Assembly: GCA_017608025.1 (NCBI GenBank)
Contig: JAFCGM010000004.1
Location: forward strand, 1-64,000
Length of the DNA stretch: 64,000 nucleotides
From: Candidatus Pacearchaeota archaeon
Lineage (GTDB): Archaea > Nanobdellota > Nanobdellia > UBA10117 > JABICX01
Direction of reading: 5' to 3'
Shown: positions 48,223-57,774 of the stretch, piece by piece
Numbering within the stretch: position 1 is the first letter of the stretch
Layout of the letters: every line of letters begins with the position of its first letter
Position numbers and translations under genes: made by a program
The notes under the pieces: generated by a model
What the model was told of the DNA's origin: nothing
Databases searched by the model: none
The model's input: only the letters and a program-made list of their open reading frames with translations

Positions 48223-49223
48223 GAAAAAGAATCAAGTCCGGTCTGCTTTCTTTTTTTTGCACTTTCTTTCAGTCTTTTAAGTGCGTTTTCAACTCGCTTC
48301 TCTGAAAAGTCATGCCTTTTGCATAAAATTTCCTTTATTTTACTTTCATCTGGCTCCTTCCAGGAAAGAGATATTCCTGTACTTATTGCGGGATTCTTGA
48401 ACAAATTCAAAACTCTCTCTGCTCTCGGAATTTCAGACAAGTGCTTGTACTCATTGTGCATTTTTACAAGCTCAAGAGCTTTCTTCGGCCCAATTCCCTT
48501 TATTCCAACATTAAAGTCTGTTCCAATCAAAATCGCTGCTTTTATTAGCTGGTCAATATCAATTCCATGTGAATTTAAAATATCTGAAAGAGAAATTATT
48601 TCTGGCTTGATTTCCTTGTAAATGTCTCTTCCCGGCAATTTTTTCTTTCCACTAATAGTAATGTTTCTTATTAAAAAAGGAGTTCCAAACAGCAGAGAAT
48701 CATAGTCTTGAGATGCAACAGCATAAACCATTGCTTTTTTTGCCATATAGGCTGCCTCAGCCTCACCTTCTCCAACTGCCTGAACTGTTGGCAAACCTAT
48801 TGCCTTTATAAGCTCCTTGCATTCAGAAACCATATCTTTTGTAAGATGTGAAGTTTGCTGCGCATATTTTCTTGCATTTACATCATCTCCTTCCTTAACT
48901 GCCTGAGCGTATTTTTCCATAGCCTTTTCTTTAATAATTTTCCTTGAGGCTTGAGTCTCTTTTTTCAGTTCTGGAGAGACACCGTCAAAAACAAAAACAG
49001 GCTTTATCCCTGCTTCAAGAATATTAATTGTACGATAAAACAGTCCTGAAAGATGCGAAGTTACTCTCCCCTTGCTGTCCTGTAAAAGAGAACCATCTCT
49101 CTGCCTTATTGCTGAAAGAAATTGGTATAAAATATTGTATGCGTCAAATGCAATCTTCTTTCCACTTAACTCCTCTAGTGAAATTTCTCGAGATTTAACA
49201 ATCTCTCGTATGTTAACGCCCAT
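48219..49223 (-). CDS. fen: Flap endonuclease 1 (FEN1/Rad2)
   Basis: MGVNIREIVKSREISLEELSGKKIAFDAYNILYQFLSAIRQRDGSLL...GLPTVQAVGEGEAEAAYMAKK...YAVASQDYDSLLFG; PIP-like C-term KQTGLDSFS. Confidence 0.96.
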   Translation of the reverse strand: MGVNIREIVKSREISLEELSGKKIAFDAYNILYQFLSAIRQRDGSLLQDSKGRVTSHLSGLFYRTINILEAGIKPVFVFDGVSPELKKETQASRKIIKEKAMEKYAQAVKEGDDVNARKYAQQTSHLTKDMVSECKELIKAIGLPTVQAVGEGEAEAAYMAKKAMVYAVASQDYDSLLFGTPFLIRNITISGKKKLPGRDIYKEIKPEIISLSDILNSHGIDIDQLIKAAILIGTDFNVGIKGIGPKKALELVKMHNEYKHLSEIPRAERVLNLFKNPAISTGISLSWKEPDESKIKEILCKRHDFSEKRVENALKRLKESAKKRKQTGLDSFS

Positions 49224-49431
49224 ACTTGTAAATAACACTCTTTATTAAATAAATTATGTGATTTTGAGTATACAAATATTTGTCGATTTTTCAGCTAAAA
49301 AAAGCCCAACAAAGTGACCTTAATAACCAGAACTTGGTCGCTGAAAGTGCCGGCTGATTTCGCAGCCGCGTGAGTCCCTCAGCTAGAAGGACAACCGCAA
49401 GGATTTTAAGCTTAATCTGAAAGAAAGAATT

Positions 49432-50673
49432 ATGGAATTTATCACAGCAATTTATTATCTCTTCATAATCAGCACTCTTTTCTTCTCAACATTCTTTCTG
49501 ATAATTTATTTTGAAAAATGGGATAAAAAAAAGCAAGACCCTGTTGCAAAAAATCCCAAACCATTAACAGTACTTATCCCTGCCTATAATGAAGAGGAAA
49601 GCATTTCAGAAACTTTGCAATGCCTTATAAACAGCTCTTATCCCCAAGACAAGCTTAACATCCTTATAATAAATGACGGTTCAAAAGACAGAACTCTTGA
49701 AATAATAAAAAAATGGCATAAAAAATACCCAAAAACAATTCAATATATTAATCAGAAAAACCAAGGAAAAGCTGTAGCACTGAACAATGGCTTAAAAAAA
49801 GTGAAAACAGAGTTTGTAGCAGTAATTGACGCTGATTCTTTTCCAAAAAAAGATGCTATGATGAGAATGATGGGAGTTTTTGAAACTGAACCAGACACAG
49901 CAGCAGTAACTTCAAATATCCAAATAAAGCAAAAAGACACTTTCCTTAGAAAAATCCAGGACATAGAATACACTGTAATTATCTGGATAAGAAAACTTCT
50001 TCAGCACCTTGAAGCAATCTATGTAACACCTGGCCCTTTAGCAATGTACAAAACAAGAGTGCTGAAAAAACTTGGCGGTTTTGACAGAAAAAACCTCACA
50101 GAAGACATTGAAATTGCATGGCGTCTTCTGTCAAAAAACTACAAAATAAGAATAGCAATAGATGCAATTGTTTTGACAAATACTCCAACTAAAATAAAAG
50201 AATGGTGGAACCAAAGAGTAAGATGGAGTGCAGGAGGAATCCAAACCCTTTTAAAATACAAAAATACCTTTCTAAAAAAACGTTATGGGATGGTTGGAGT
50301 TTTTGTAATTCCTTTCTTCTCCTTTACAATGTTCACTTCTGTTCTTGGTTTCACAGTTGTAATGTATCGAATTTTCAGTGAAATAATCTTTCGTCTATAT
50401 TATTCAATTATTTCTCACTTTGTTGACGCGGGGCAGATAACTAACTTTTTCACAATACCGAATTCTTTCACTTTCTTTGGAATTGTGCTTTTGTTCTTGT
50501 CAATATTCTACTTGCTGACAGCTCTGCTCAGCATGGGAAACAAACGCAGTTTCAACATAAAAAACGGCGGAATCCTTGCATTAATTGTTTTCACTATCTT
50601 TTATGTTAGCTTATTTCCTTTAGTTCTCCTAAACTCAATTTATCGAGTAATGTTTGGAATCTGGAAATGGTAA
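49432..50673 (+). CDS. Membrane glycosyltransferase family 2
   Basis: TVLIPAYNEEESISETLQCLINSSYP, AVIDADSFP, NLTEDIEIAWRL, WWNQRVRWSAGGIQTL. Confidence 0.92.
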   Translation: MEFITAIYYLFIISTLFFSTFFLIIYFEKWDKKKQDPVAKNPKPLTVLIPAYNEEESISETLQCLINSSYPQDKLNILIINDGSKDRTLEIIKKWHKKYPKTIQYINQKNQGKAVALNNGLKKVKTEFVAVIDADSFPKKDAMMRMMGVFETEPDTAAVTSNIQIKQKDTFLRKIQDIEYTVIIWIRKLLQHLEAIYVTPGPLAMYKTRVLKKLGGFDRKNLTEDIEIAWRLLSKNYKIRIAIDAIVLTNTPTKIKEWWNQRVRWSAGGIQTLLKYKNTFLKKRYGMVGVFVIPFFSFTMFTSVLGFTVVMYRIFSEIIFRLYYSIISHFVDAGQITNFFTIPNSFTFFGIVLLFLSIFYLLTALLSMGNKRSFNIKNGGILALIVFTIFYVSLFPLVLLNSIYRVMFGIWKW

Positions 50674-50898
50674 TCAACAGCTTCTTCTTTTTGCGAGCTT
50701 TTTTCTAAAAAGCTCAGTGGAGAAGCGAACTTTTGTTTCAATTCGCGACTGAATTTAATTCAGGTTTTCTTTTTAAGAAAAAGTCCTGGAAATAGCAGAA
50801 AAATTTTGTGAAAGTTCTTTTAGTGGAGGTTTTCTTTTTAAGAAAAAGTCCTGTAGCTTCAAAAACCTTATATTGTTCAAATAAAATCCTAATTTAAA

Positions 50899-51588
50899 AT
50901 GAAAAAAGCTCTCAATCCAACAAGAGTTGCATTAATGGCTGGAGCAATAACTCTCCTTGTCTTCTCAATTGGAATTTGGTTCGGACTTAATATGCAGGAC
51001 CAAAGAGTTGAAGAAATAAAAAATGATTATCTTCAAATACAAATTAATTGGAATGATGTAAAGCTTCAGTCAGAAATTCTTGAGAAAAACGGAATTTCCA
51101 ATGAAAAAATGTGTGAAACAGCTGTAAATCAAAACCTAAATTTTGGAGAGCAGGTTTATGAAAAAGGAAAGAAAATTGAAAATTACGAACAAAGAAATGA
51201 ATTTTCTGACCAATTAATAATCCAGAAAAAAGAACATAATCTCCTCAAGCTTCAGTTCTGGCTTAATTCAATGAACATCCAGAAAAAATGCGACAATGCT
51301 AAATACATAAATGTGGTTTACTTTTACAAAGACAATCCAACAAACATTGAAGAAGAAAAGCAGAACAAACTAAGTGGAATTTTATTTGACTTAAAGCAGG
51401 AAAAAGGTCACAAAATAATGTTGATTCCAATTGCAGCAGACCTCAAACTAAGCTCAGTTGAAACAATGGTTTCAAAATACGCAGTTAATAAATTCCCAGC
51501 AGTATTAATAAATGAAAACATTCTTATCGAAGATGTTAAAAGCAAAGAAGACTTGCAAAAAATAATTGAAGAAGAGCTTATTTCTTAG
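50899..51588 (+). CDS. Membrane-anchored protein with thioredoxin-like C-terminal region
   Basis: N-terminal TM; YINVVYFYKDNP...KYAVNKFPAVLINENI (lacks CXXC). Confidence 0.55.
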   Translation: MKKALNPTRVALMAGAITLLVFSIGIWFGLNMQDQRVEEIKNDYLQIQINWNDVKLQSEILEKNGISNEKMCETAVNQNLNFGEQVYEKGKKIENYEQRNEFSDQLIIQKKEHNLLKLQFWLNSMNIQKKCDNAKYINVVYFYKDNPTNIEEEKQNKLSGILFDLKQEKGHKIMLIPIAADLKLSSVETMVSKYAVNKFPAVLINENILIEDVKSKEDLQKIIEEELIS

Positions 51589-52708
51589 GTTTAAAAAACA
51601 AATTCTTAAGCAAAACTGTAGCATAGCTTCCTTTTCCAAGCTCAAAACTAACTAAAAAAGAATCTTTTTCTTTTTTCCTGATTGAAAGTTTTTTTGGAAA
51701 AGCTCTTACTTCTCGAAAATCACCTTTAGAAGCAAGCTCAGGCATTCTTGGAAGCTTAAAATCCTCTAAACTTAATCCCTCTTTCTTAAGAATTTTCAAA
51801 CTTTCATTAAAAAAGTAACTTCCATCATCCTCAGAATTAAATCCAATTAAAGGCAATTTTTCTTCACTAAACTCTCCTGCACCTGTGTTAAGTTTCATAT
51901 CAGCAACACAAATAAACTCCTTTCCAGAAACAGTATTTGAAAGTGCTTTGTTCCAAATCCAGGATTGATAAGCATGAATGAAAATCCTTCTCAAATTTTT
52001 AGGCAAAACCCGAAAAGCTCCTGCAAAGTCATTTGAATATTTTATTAAATGATTTAAAATCGATTTTTCCATGGACATAAACCGAGGAACTTTGTTAATA
52101 CATTCTTTCCAATTTCCCCAATTCTTTTTAACAAATTCTGAATAGTCATTTATCTCTTTGTTGTCAATGCCTGTTTTAATTAAAATTCCTTTAAGCGCAT
52201 TTTCAAAATCTCCTTTAAGGAAAAACCTACCTATTTCATGATTGTTTTTTGAAATTCCAAATCTCTGCTCTCCAAAGTAATTCAAAAATCCTTGTTTAAT
52301 TAGAATCTCTGCTCTTTTTTCAAGAACTTTAATATTTGTTTCATCTCCTTTTTCGCAAAAAACCTGTATTTTGAAAAAATTGCCTTCCAGATCCCCCAAA
52401 GTTATCCTTTCATCACTATAGCCTAAAAATTCAAGCTCAATATCTTTCAACTCCACTTTCTCAATATCTTCTTTTTTCGCTTTCCAAATTGAAACAATCT
52501 GCTCAGTCAGTGCGCTCTTGTCTTTGTTTCCAGCAACACCAATCCTCTTTCTACTAACTCTTAAAACCCGACTAACTGCTGAAATTGCTCTCTGCGTAGT
52601 ATAGTTTCTCTTTCTCAAAAGAACATAAGCATACTCACCCTCATCCTGAATCTTTAACTTAGAAATCTCTTTTACAAAAAAATGCTCTGGCTCTTTTTTT
52701 ATTTTCAT
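51578..52708 (-). CDS. truD: tRNA pseudouridine synthase D
   Basis: FVKEISKLKIQDEGEYAYVLLRKRNYTTQRAI, GVAGNKDKSALTEQ, FLNYFGEQRFG. Confidence 0.95.
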   Translation of the reverse strand: MKIKKEPEHFFVKEISKLKIQDEGEYAYVLLRKRNYTTQRAISAVSRVLRVSRKRIGVAGNKDKSALTEQIVSIWKAKKEDIEKVELKDIELEFLGYSDERITLGDLEGNFFKIQVFCEKGDETNIKVLEKRAEILIKQGFLNYFGEQRFGISKNNHEIGRFFLKGDFENALKGILIKTGIDNKEINDYSEFVKKNWGNWKECINKVPRFMSMEKSILNHLIKYSNDFAGAFRVLPKNLRRIFIHAYQSWIWNKALSNTVSGKEFICVADMKLNTGAGEFSEEKLPLIGFNSEDDGSYFFNESLKILKKEGLSLEDFKLPRMPELASKGDFREVRAFPKKLSIRKKEKDSFLVSFELGKGSYATVLLKNLFFKPKK

Positions 52709-53190
52709 AAAACAAATGAAACTCCTAATGTACTAGTTAAAACTATAAGTGAGGCAATCAGAACGCCTGCTGAAATAACTGCAAATGACCTTCTTTTGTT
52801 GAATTTAAGAATATGTGCAATCAGAACTCCTGTCCAGGCCCCTGTCATTGGCAGAGGAATCGCTACAAACAAAATCAAAGCCAGTTCTCCGAAAACTTCA
52901 AATTTTTTCCTGTTCTTTTCAATCTTCTTCATTGTCCTTGCTCCGAAAAGCTTCAACGCAAGGTCATTTAGCCGCGCAACTTTCAAAAAGTAAAACAAAA
53001 TCGGAATTACTAAAATATTGGCAATCAATCCCAATAAAAATACCATCATTGGATTAAGGCCTAAACTTATTCCCATAATAATAGCTCCTCTAGCTTCTGA
53101 AATCGGAGCCATGCCTAGCAGAAAAACAACCAAATACTTGAAAAAAAGAGGATATGCTTGAAAAAGAGCAGTAGCTATTGAAAAGTCCAT
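52705..53190 (-). CDS. Small multidrug export protein-like membrane protein (COG2426-like)
   Basis: FLLGMAPISEARGAIIMGISLGLNP, AIPLPMTGAWTGVLIAHIL. Confidence 0.75.
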   Translation of the reverse strand: MDFSIATALFQAYPLFFKYLVVFLLGMAPISEARGAIIMGISLGLNPMMVFLLGLIANILVIPILFYFLKVARLNDLALKLFGARTMKKIEKNRKKFEVFGELALILFVAIPLPMTGAWTGVLIAHILKFNKRRSFAVISAGVLIASLIVLTSTLGVSFVL

Positions 53191-53244
53191 GTTAATAAGA
53201 CAAAGACAAAAACATTTATAAAGATTTTTTAGATACATAGCCCT

Positions 53245-53406
53245 ATGGTAATTAAATGTAATTCATGCAAAAAAGAAATACTCAATGATTCCAGAACAGC
53301 AAAATTCCCTTGCCCTGGCTGCGGTAAGGAAACAATAGTCCGCTGCAGTGAATGCAGAAAGAAAAGCATTAAATATGAATGCAAGTGCGGATTTGTAGGA
53401 CCTTAG
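53245..53406 (+). CDS. Small zinc-ribbon protein (absent from ORF track)
   Basis: MVIKCNSCKKEILNDSRTAKFPCPGCGKETIVRCSECRKKSIKYECKCGFVGP*; four CXXC/CXC knuckles, upstream of aEF-1beta. Confidence 0.88.
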   Translation: MVIKCNSCKKEILNDSRTAKFPCPGCGKETIVRCSECRKKSIKYECKCGFVGP

Positions 53407-53414
53407 GTGATTTT

Positions 53415-53690
53415 ATGGCAAATGTTATTGTTAAAATAAAAGTTATGCCCGAAAATCCGGAAATCAACCTTGATAAACTTTCAGAAGAGATAAACAAAAA
53501 AATAATTGAATTTGAAGGGCACATCCACAAAACAGAAAAAATTCCAATTGCTTTCGGCCTCGTAGCACTTGAAATAATCTTCATGTATGATGAAAAAAAA
53601 GGCGACTCCGAACCTCTTGAAAAAGACATTGAATCAATTGACGGCGTCCAATCAGTTGAAGTAATTGATGTTCGAAGAGCATTTGGTTAG
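53415..53690 (+). CDS. ef1b: Translation elongation factor aEF-1beta
   Basis: MANVIVKIKVMPENPEINLDKLSEEI...KIPIAFGLVALEIIFMYDEKKGDSEPLEKDIESIDGVQSVEVIDVRRAFG. Confidence 0.93.
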   Translation: MANVIVKIKVMPENPEINLDKLSEEINKKIIEFEGHIHKTEKIPIAFGLVALEIIFMYDEKKGDSEPLEKDIESIDGVQSVEVIDVRRAFG

Positions 53691-53764
53691 TTCTCTTTAA
53701 TGGAGGTTTCTCTTTTAAGAGAAAAGTCCTGATGTTCGAAGAGCATTTGGTTAGTTCTATTTAA
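53666..53764 (+). repeat. 35-bp direct duplication of the aEF-1beta 3' end flanking a 29-bp hairpin insert
   Basis: 53666-53700 and 53730-53764, one mismatch; insert tggaggtttctcttttaagagaaaagtcc. Confidence 0.95.
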
Positions 53765-53829
53765 CAGATATATGTTTTTTGCGAGCTTTTTTCTAAAAAG
53801 CTCAGTGGAGGTTTCTCTTGCTTAAATCT

Positions 53830-54552
53830 TTAAACCTTATTGCCCCAATAATCTTCAAAAGGAATTATTCCGAGCATGCCATACCCAAGCCTATCTGACG
53901 CAAGCATTAAATTTGTATAATTGTTTGCCTGAACATGAATGCAATTCTTTTTATTGTAAACTCGTGGAGAAGTTATTGCTTCATCTAACTCAAAAACAAC
54001 AACTGGCTGGAGTGTTGTTGCATCCTCGCAGCCTATAACCGGAACTTCTTCTGTAATAGGGTCTGTATCCTCTGTAAATGACATTACAATTGTGCTTGAG
54101 TCCAAGTCAGAATTTACAAAAGGAAGAATTCTTCCAAACTCTACTGCAGCAGCTGAAAGCTGCCTCGAACTTCCCTCATTTGGATTAAAAGCAAGGTAAA
54201 TTTTGTTAGCTTGCTTCAAATATCTTACATTATCTGTAACTTCAAAATCTTCTGCATCTCTCGGATCAACATAAAAGGAAATAGGAATCTCCTTCCCAGA
54301 AAAAGGATAATTAAGAACATAATGACCATCAACATGCTCATAAAAATTATAGCCATTGTATTCAAACTTCTCTACAATGTAATTCTCGCCTTCAGATCTG
54401 TTTGAAACAGCAACAACAAGCCCTGAAAATATCATAATCAAAGCAATAAGACCACCAAGCATACCATAAATTTTCTTCTTTTTTTCAGGATTCTTCTTCA
54501 GCTTTTCAACAATTGTCCTCTTCTTTCTATCTCGTTCCTTTGTATTAACCAT
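53830..54552 (-). CDS. Membrane-anchored protein, unknown function
   Basis: Basic N-terminus, one TM, extracytoplasmic domain. Confidence 0.6.
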   Translation of the reverse strand: MVNTKERDRKKRTIVEKLKKNPEKKKKIYGMLGGLIALIMIFSGLVVAVSNRSEGENYIVEKFEYNGYNFYEHVDGHYVLNYPFSGKEIPISFYVDPRDAEDFEVTDNVRYLKQANKIYLAFNPNEGSSRQLSAAAVEFGRILPFVNSDLDSSTIVMSFTEDTDPITEEVPVIGCEDATTLQPVVVFELDEAITSPRVYNKKNCIHVQANNYTNLMLASDRLGYGMLGIIPFEDYWGNKV

Positions 54553-54739
54553 GTCTTTCCTTATCTAATATAAATATAAAAAAGTTATGAAAAATATTGT
54601 TTTTAGAATTGAAAACCATTAACTTATTTTACAGAAAATTAGTTCTTTTTGGGTTAAAAAACCTTTCTTACAAAAAACAGTTTTTTCTTTTAAAATAGTT
54701 TCTTTAGAATAAGGCTTAAACCTAGTTTTCTGCAAGATT

Positions 54740-54774
54740 AACAAAAAAAGAAAAAGAAAGCGCCAAAGGCGCTT
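54740..54774 (-). terminator. Hairpin plus T-tract terminator after the S-layer gene
   Basis: On minus strand AAGCGCC-TTT-GGCGCTT followed by TTCTTTTTCTTTTTTT. Confidence 0.75.
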
Positions 54775-54787
54775 ATACATTTACAGC

Positions 54788-56962
54788 TTACTCAGTTGTT
54801 TCCTCTGTCTCAGTTTCTGTTTCTTCTGTAATTGGTGTTATTGTTTCTCCTGAAACAGATACAGATGTTCCACTTAAGTCGTATTCGCCGTAGTTTTTCA
54901 AGACAGTTGCTGCTTCTCTTGTGTTGTCTGCTTCCCATCCAGCTACTACAAGTGCGACATTGCTTCCGCCAAAGGCGTCTTCAACAAGTTTCAACATTGC
55001 TTTGTTTTCTGGAATGGTTGAATCAGCACCATATGCAGGATATGTTAATCCAAGTGCTTCAGCAGTTAATTTGTTTACAGCTGGTCCACCTACCAAAATA
55101 AGTGGCTGTGATGTCTTATCAGTTACTTCTGTGTCTAATTTTACTAATGGAACTCCTGCAACAGAGTTTATAGTAAATGCATCACCAGTTGATGTAACTT
55201 CAGCAGTTGGTCCTGCAACAAGTATGTTTGCCTTGACCTGCTCTGGAGCAATCCACAATACAAACTCGTCACTGTCTCCATGGCTCTCTGGTGTCTCAAC
55301 AATGTTTCCGTAACCAGTTCTCCATGAATCCTCTTTTGAACCGATTTGGTATGGGCTTGTGGATGTCAAGTTAATTTCAATTGCCTCTTTTGTGTCTGCA
55401 GTGTCTCCGAGCTTTGCACCGTCAATGTCTGCCTTGATCTTCATGTCCTCTCCAGCGTCATCAAAGTCATGGAAAGTTATGAAGTCATCTGGTGTTGTAA
55501 GATTTCCTGTTACAATTCCAACTTTGGAACCTGCTGTTGTTATGTCATTAATAATGTATATTTCTGTTCCTTCCTCAATTGGTGTGTCATCTGATGAGTT
55601 CAAAAAGTACTGGATTCTGTTGTCAGAGTTTCTAAATGCTCCAACCCATCTGTTTTCTTCATCAATTAACCAAACTTCATTTGTATCTGTCCATGTTCCA
55701 GAAACATTTACCTTAAATCCTTCATTGTCCTTGCTTGTTACCATGTACAATGCGTAATCGTGGTCAACATCAATTGTAGCTCCAGCCTCGTTTCTTGTAA
55801 CAGTTACATCATCGAATTTTCCAGTAACTTTCATGTCTGCGTCTACGTTTAAGGATTGAAATTCAATGTATCCAAAGTTGTTTGGGAAGTCAAGTTTTTC
55901 TCCTGGAGCAATAACTGGGTCGTCAGAATCTTCTAACTCAAGGTTCATTTTTACTCCGATTTTTGTATTTGCGTCTGCACCGGAAATGTACCATAGCCAT
56001 TTAGCATCTGTTGTATCTTCAGGTTCTCCGAAAATCTCAGCAGAGTCTCCGTCGTTAACTGACTTTGTAACATCTGAACCAACACTTATCTGAACCTGTC
56101 TTGAGTCAATATCATCTGTGTACAAAATGTTTTCAACTTTAACAGTTGTATCGCCAAAGTCATATTGCTCACCTTCTCCAAGGAACTTTGTTTTTGAGCC
56201 AAGCTTTATTGCAACAGAACTCTGTCCAATTGAAGTTACTTCAATGTCATCTCCCTCAAATGTGTATGTTTCTCCAACACCAAGAACTGTTTCATCTCCC
56301 ATATTAATTGTTGCTGAAGTGTCACTTAAGGATGTAATCTCTATAGATTTTCCCAACAAATCAATTTTTAATGGAACTACAGAATTAATTTCTGTGATGT
56401 CCAAATCAGAATCTGTTGATTGCCAGTAAATCTTTGTGTTTGATTCTGTTCCTGTTGTTCCCAAGTAAATTGTTGAACCAAGTTCTGGGTCATCTTCAGA
56501 TGTCAAAATCTCAAATCCACCAACATCAATTACTTCTTCATAATCAATTGTTGAATCGTTTTGTGTCAACTGTGAGTCAGCAAGTCCTGAGATGTGTGTA
56601 TCAGTCATGTAGTCTGGGAAAGAAGTTGTGTCAAGTGTTGCATCCATTATGTCAACATCTTCTGTTCTTCCGCCTGCAACAGTTGTTGTTGTGCTTGCTA
56701 CGCTCTTTGACTCTTGTGCAAGTCTAGCTGCGATGTCTACGGCTCCTGCAAGGTCGCTTGCAAGTCCAGCCGGATTGTTTCCTCCTGTTCCTAGAACAAG
56801 AAGTGTATTCCATTCTCCGTCTTGTACAAATGGTTCTGGGTAGTCTGCTAAATCAGCAGCTGCTACAGCTCCGAAAGCTGTTGCTCCCAACATGGCTACG
56901 CCAGTTGAGATTGCTGCAACTCTTTTCATTGTGTTTTTCGCTTTTAATACGAATTTTTGCAT
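54788..56962 (-). CDS. S-layer protein
   Basis: Signal peptide GVAMLGATAFGAVAAADLADYPEPFVQDGEWNTLLVLG; C-terminal LILVGGPAVNKLTAEALG...VALVVAGWEADNTREAATVLKNY. Confidence 0.9.
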   Translation of the reverse strand: MQKFVLKAKNTMKRVAAISTGVAMLGATAFGAVAAADLADYPEPFVQDGEWNTLLVLGTGGNNPAGLASDLAGAVDIAARLAQESKSVASTTTTVAGGRTEDVDIMDATLDTTSFPDYMTDTHISGLADSQLTQNDSTIDYEEVIDVGGFEILTSEDDPELGSTIYLGTTGTESNTKIYWQSTDSDLDITEINSVVPLKIDLLGKSIEITSLSDTSATINMGDETVLGVGETYTFEGDDIEVTSIGQSSVAIKLGSKTKFLGEGEQYDFGDTTVKVENILYTDDIDSRQVQISVGSDVTKSVNDGDSAEIFGEPEDTTDAKWLWYISGADANTKIGVKMNLELEDSDDPVIAPGEKLDFPNNFGYIEFQSLNVDADMKVTGKFDDVTVTRNEAGATIDVDHDYALYMVTSKDNEGFKVNVSGTWTDTNEVWLIDEENRWVGAFRNSDNRIQYFLNSSDDTPIEEGTEIYIINDITTAGSKVGIVTGNLTTPDDFITFHDFDDAGEDMKIKADIDGAKLGDTADTKEAIEINLTSTSPYQIGSKEDSWRTGYGNIVETPESHGDSDEFVLWIAPEQVKANILVAGPTAEVTSTGDAFTINSVAGVPLVKLDTEVTDKTSQPLILVGGPAVNKLTAEALGLTYPAYGADSTIPENKAMLKLVEDAFGGSNVALVVAGWEADNTREAATVLKNYGEYDLSGTSVSVSGETITPITEETETETEETTE

Positions 56963-57154
56963 TGGTATACCTCGTTTAAACAGTATAAATACTGCTATTA
57001 GATATAGATATAGTATGAAGAAATTGGTTTAAAAACATTATGGTCATTTTTCAGCCCCATTTATCGTTTTTTACAATTTTTCACTACCAAAATGGAACAA
57101 ACAAACACTCAAATGGCAGTATATTTAAATAATAAACCCTTAATTTAAATAATA

Positions 57155-57475
57155 ATGGCTGAAAAGGAAAAACTGTCAAGAGATGAGAAAAAGGAAATTT
57201 CCAAGATGCGAATAATCACTGCAATAAGCCTTGGAAAAGATAGGAACAAGGAAATTGCAAAATTCCTGGACACTGACAAGTCCTTTGCAGCAAAGAAAGT
57301 CAAGGAACTTGAAGAAGAAGGGCTTGTGGTTAAAGAAGGAGAAGGCCGCCATACAAGGTACAGGCTTAATAAATTTAATGCTCTGACTTTCTTGAAAAGT
57401 AAAGTTATAATCACCAAAGGAGGGAAAAAAGATGAAAGAAAAGGACATGAAGAAAATGAAGAAGAATATGAATAA
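57155..57475 (+). CDS. Winged-helix transcriptional regulator
   Basis: ISLGKDRNKEIAKFLDTDKSFAAKKVKELEEEGLVVKEGEGRHTRYRLN. Confidence 0.75.
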   Translation: MAEKEKLSRDEKKEISKMRIITAISLGKDRNKEIAKFLDTDKSFAAKKVKELEEEGLVVKEGEGRHTRYRLNKFNALTFLKSKVIITKGGKKDERKGHEENEEEYE

Positions 57476-57773
57476 AATAACAAAATCTGGAAGAAAAATA
57501 CTCTATGAGATTACAATGTACAAGCTCTTGGTTATACTATTGGTCGGGCTTCTTGTTTCATTGGTAATTGGTCTCTATTTGGGAAATATAATCGGAAAAG
57601 CAAACGCAGTGGATAATATTGAAATAAATGTTCCTCGTTATTGCTCTTATGACAAGTCAATGAGCAACATTGACATCAAATGCAATGAACTCAGCAATAT
57701 GACTGCAACAGAAATGTGTGAAATACTTTCAACACCATTAAAAAATCAACTAAAAGTGCTTGTTGTAAGATAA
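57432..57773 (+). CDS. Small membrane-anchored protein, overlapping the regulator gene
   Basis: One TM then extracytoplasmic segment with three Cys. Confidence 0.55.
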   Translation: MKEKDMKKMKKNMNKITKSGRKILYEITMYKLLVILLVGLLVSLVIGLYLGNIIGKANAVDNIEINVPRYCSYDKSMSNIDIKCNELSNMTATEMCEILSTPLKNQLKVLVVR

Positions 57774-57774
57774 T

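Noticed and set aside
50660-50800. Duplicated 3' end of the glycosyltransferase (ctggaaatgg vs ctggaaatag after the hairpin)
   Set aside because: Only about 10 bp match; suggestive given the pattern elsewhere but too weak to claim.
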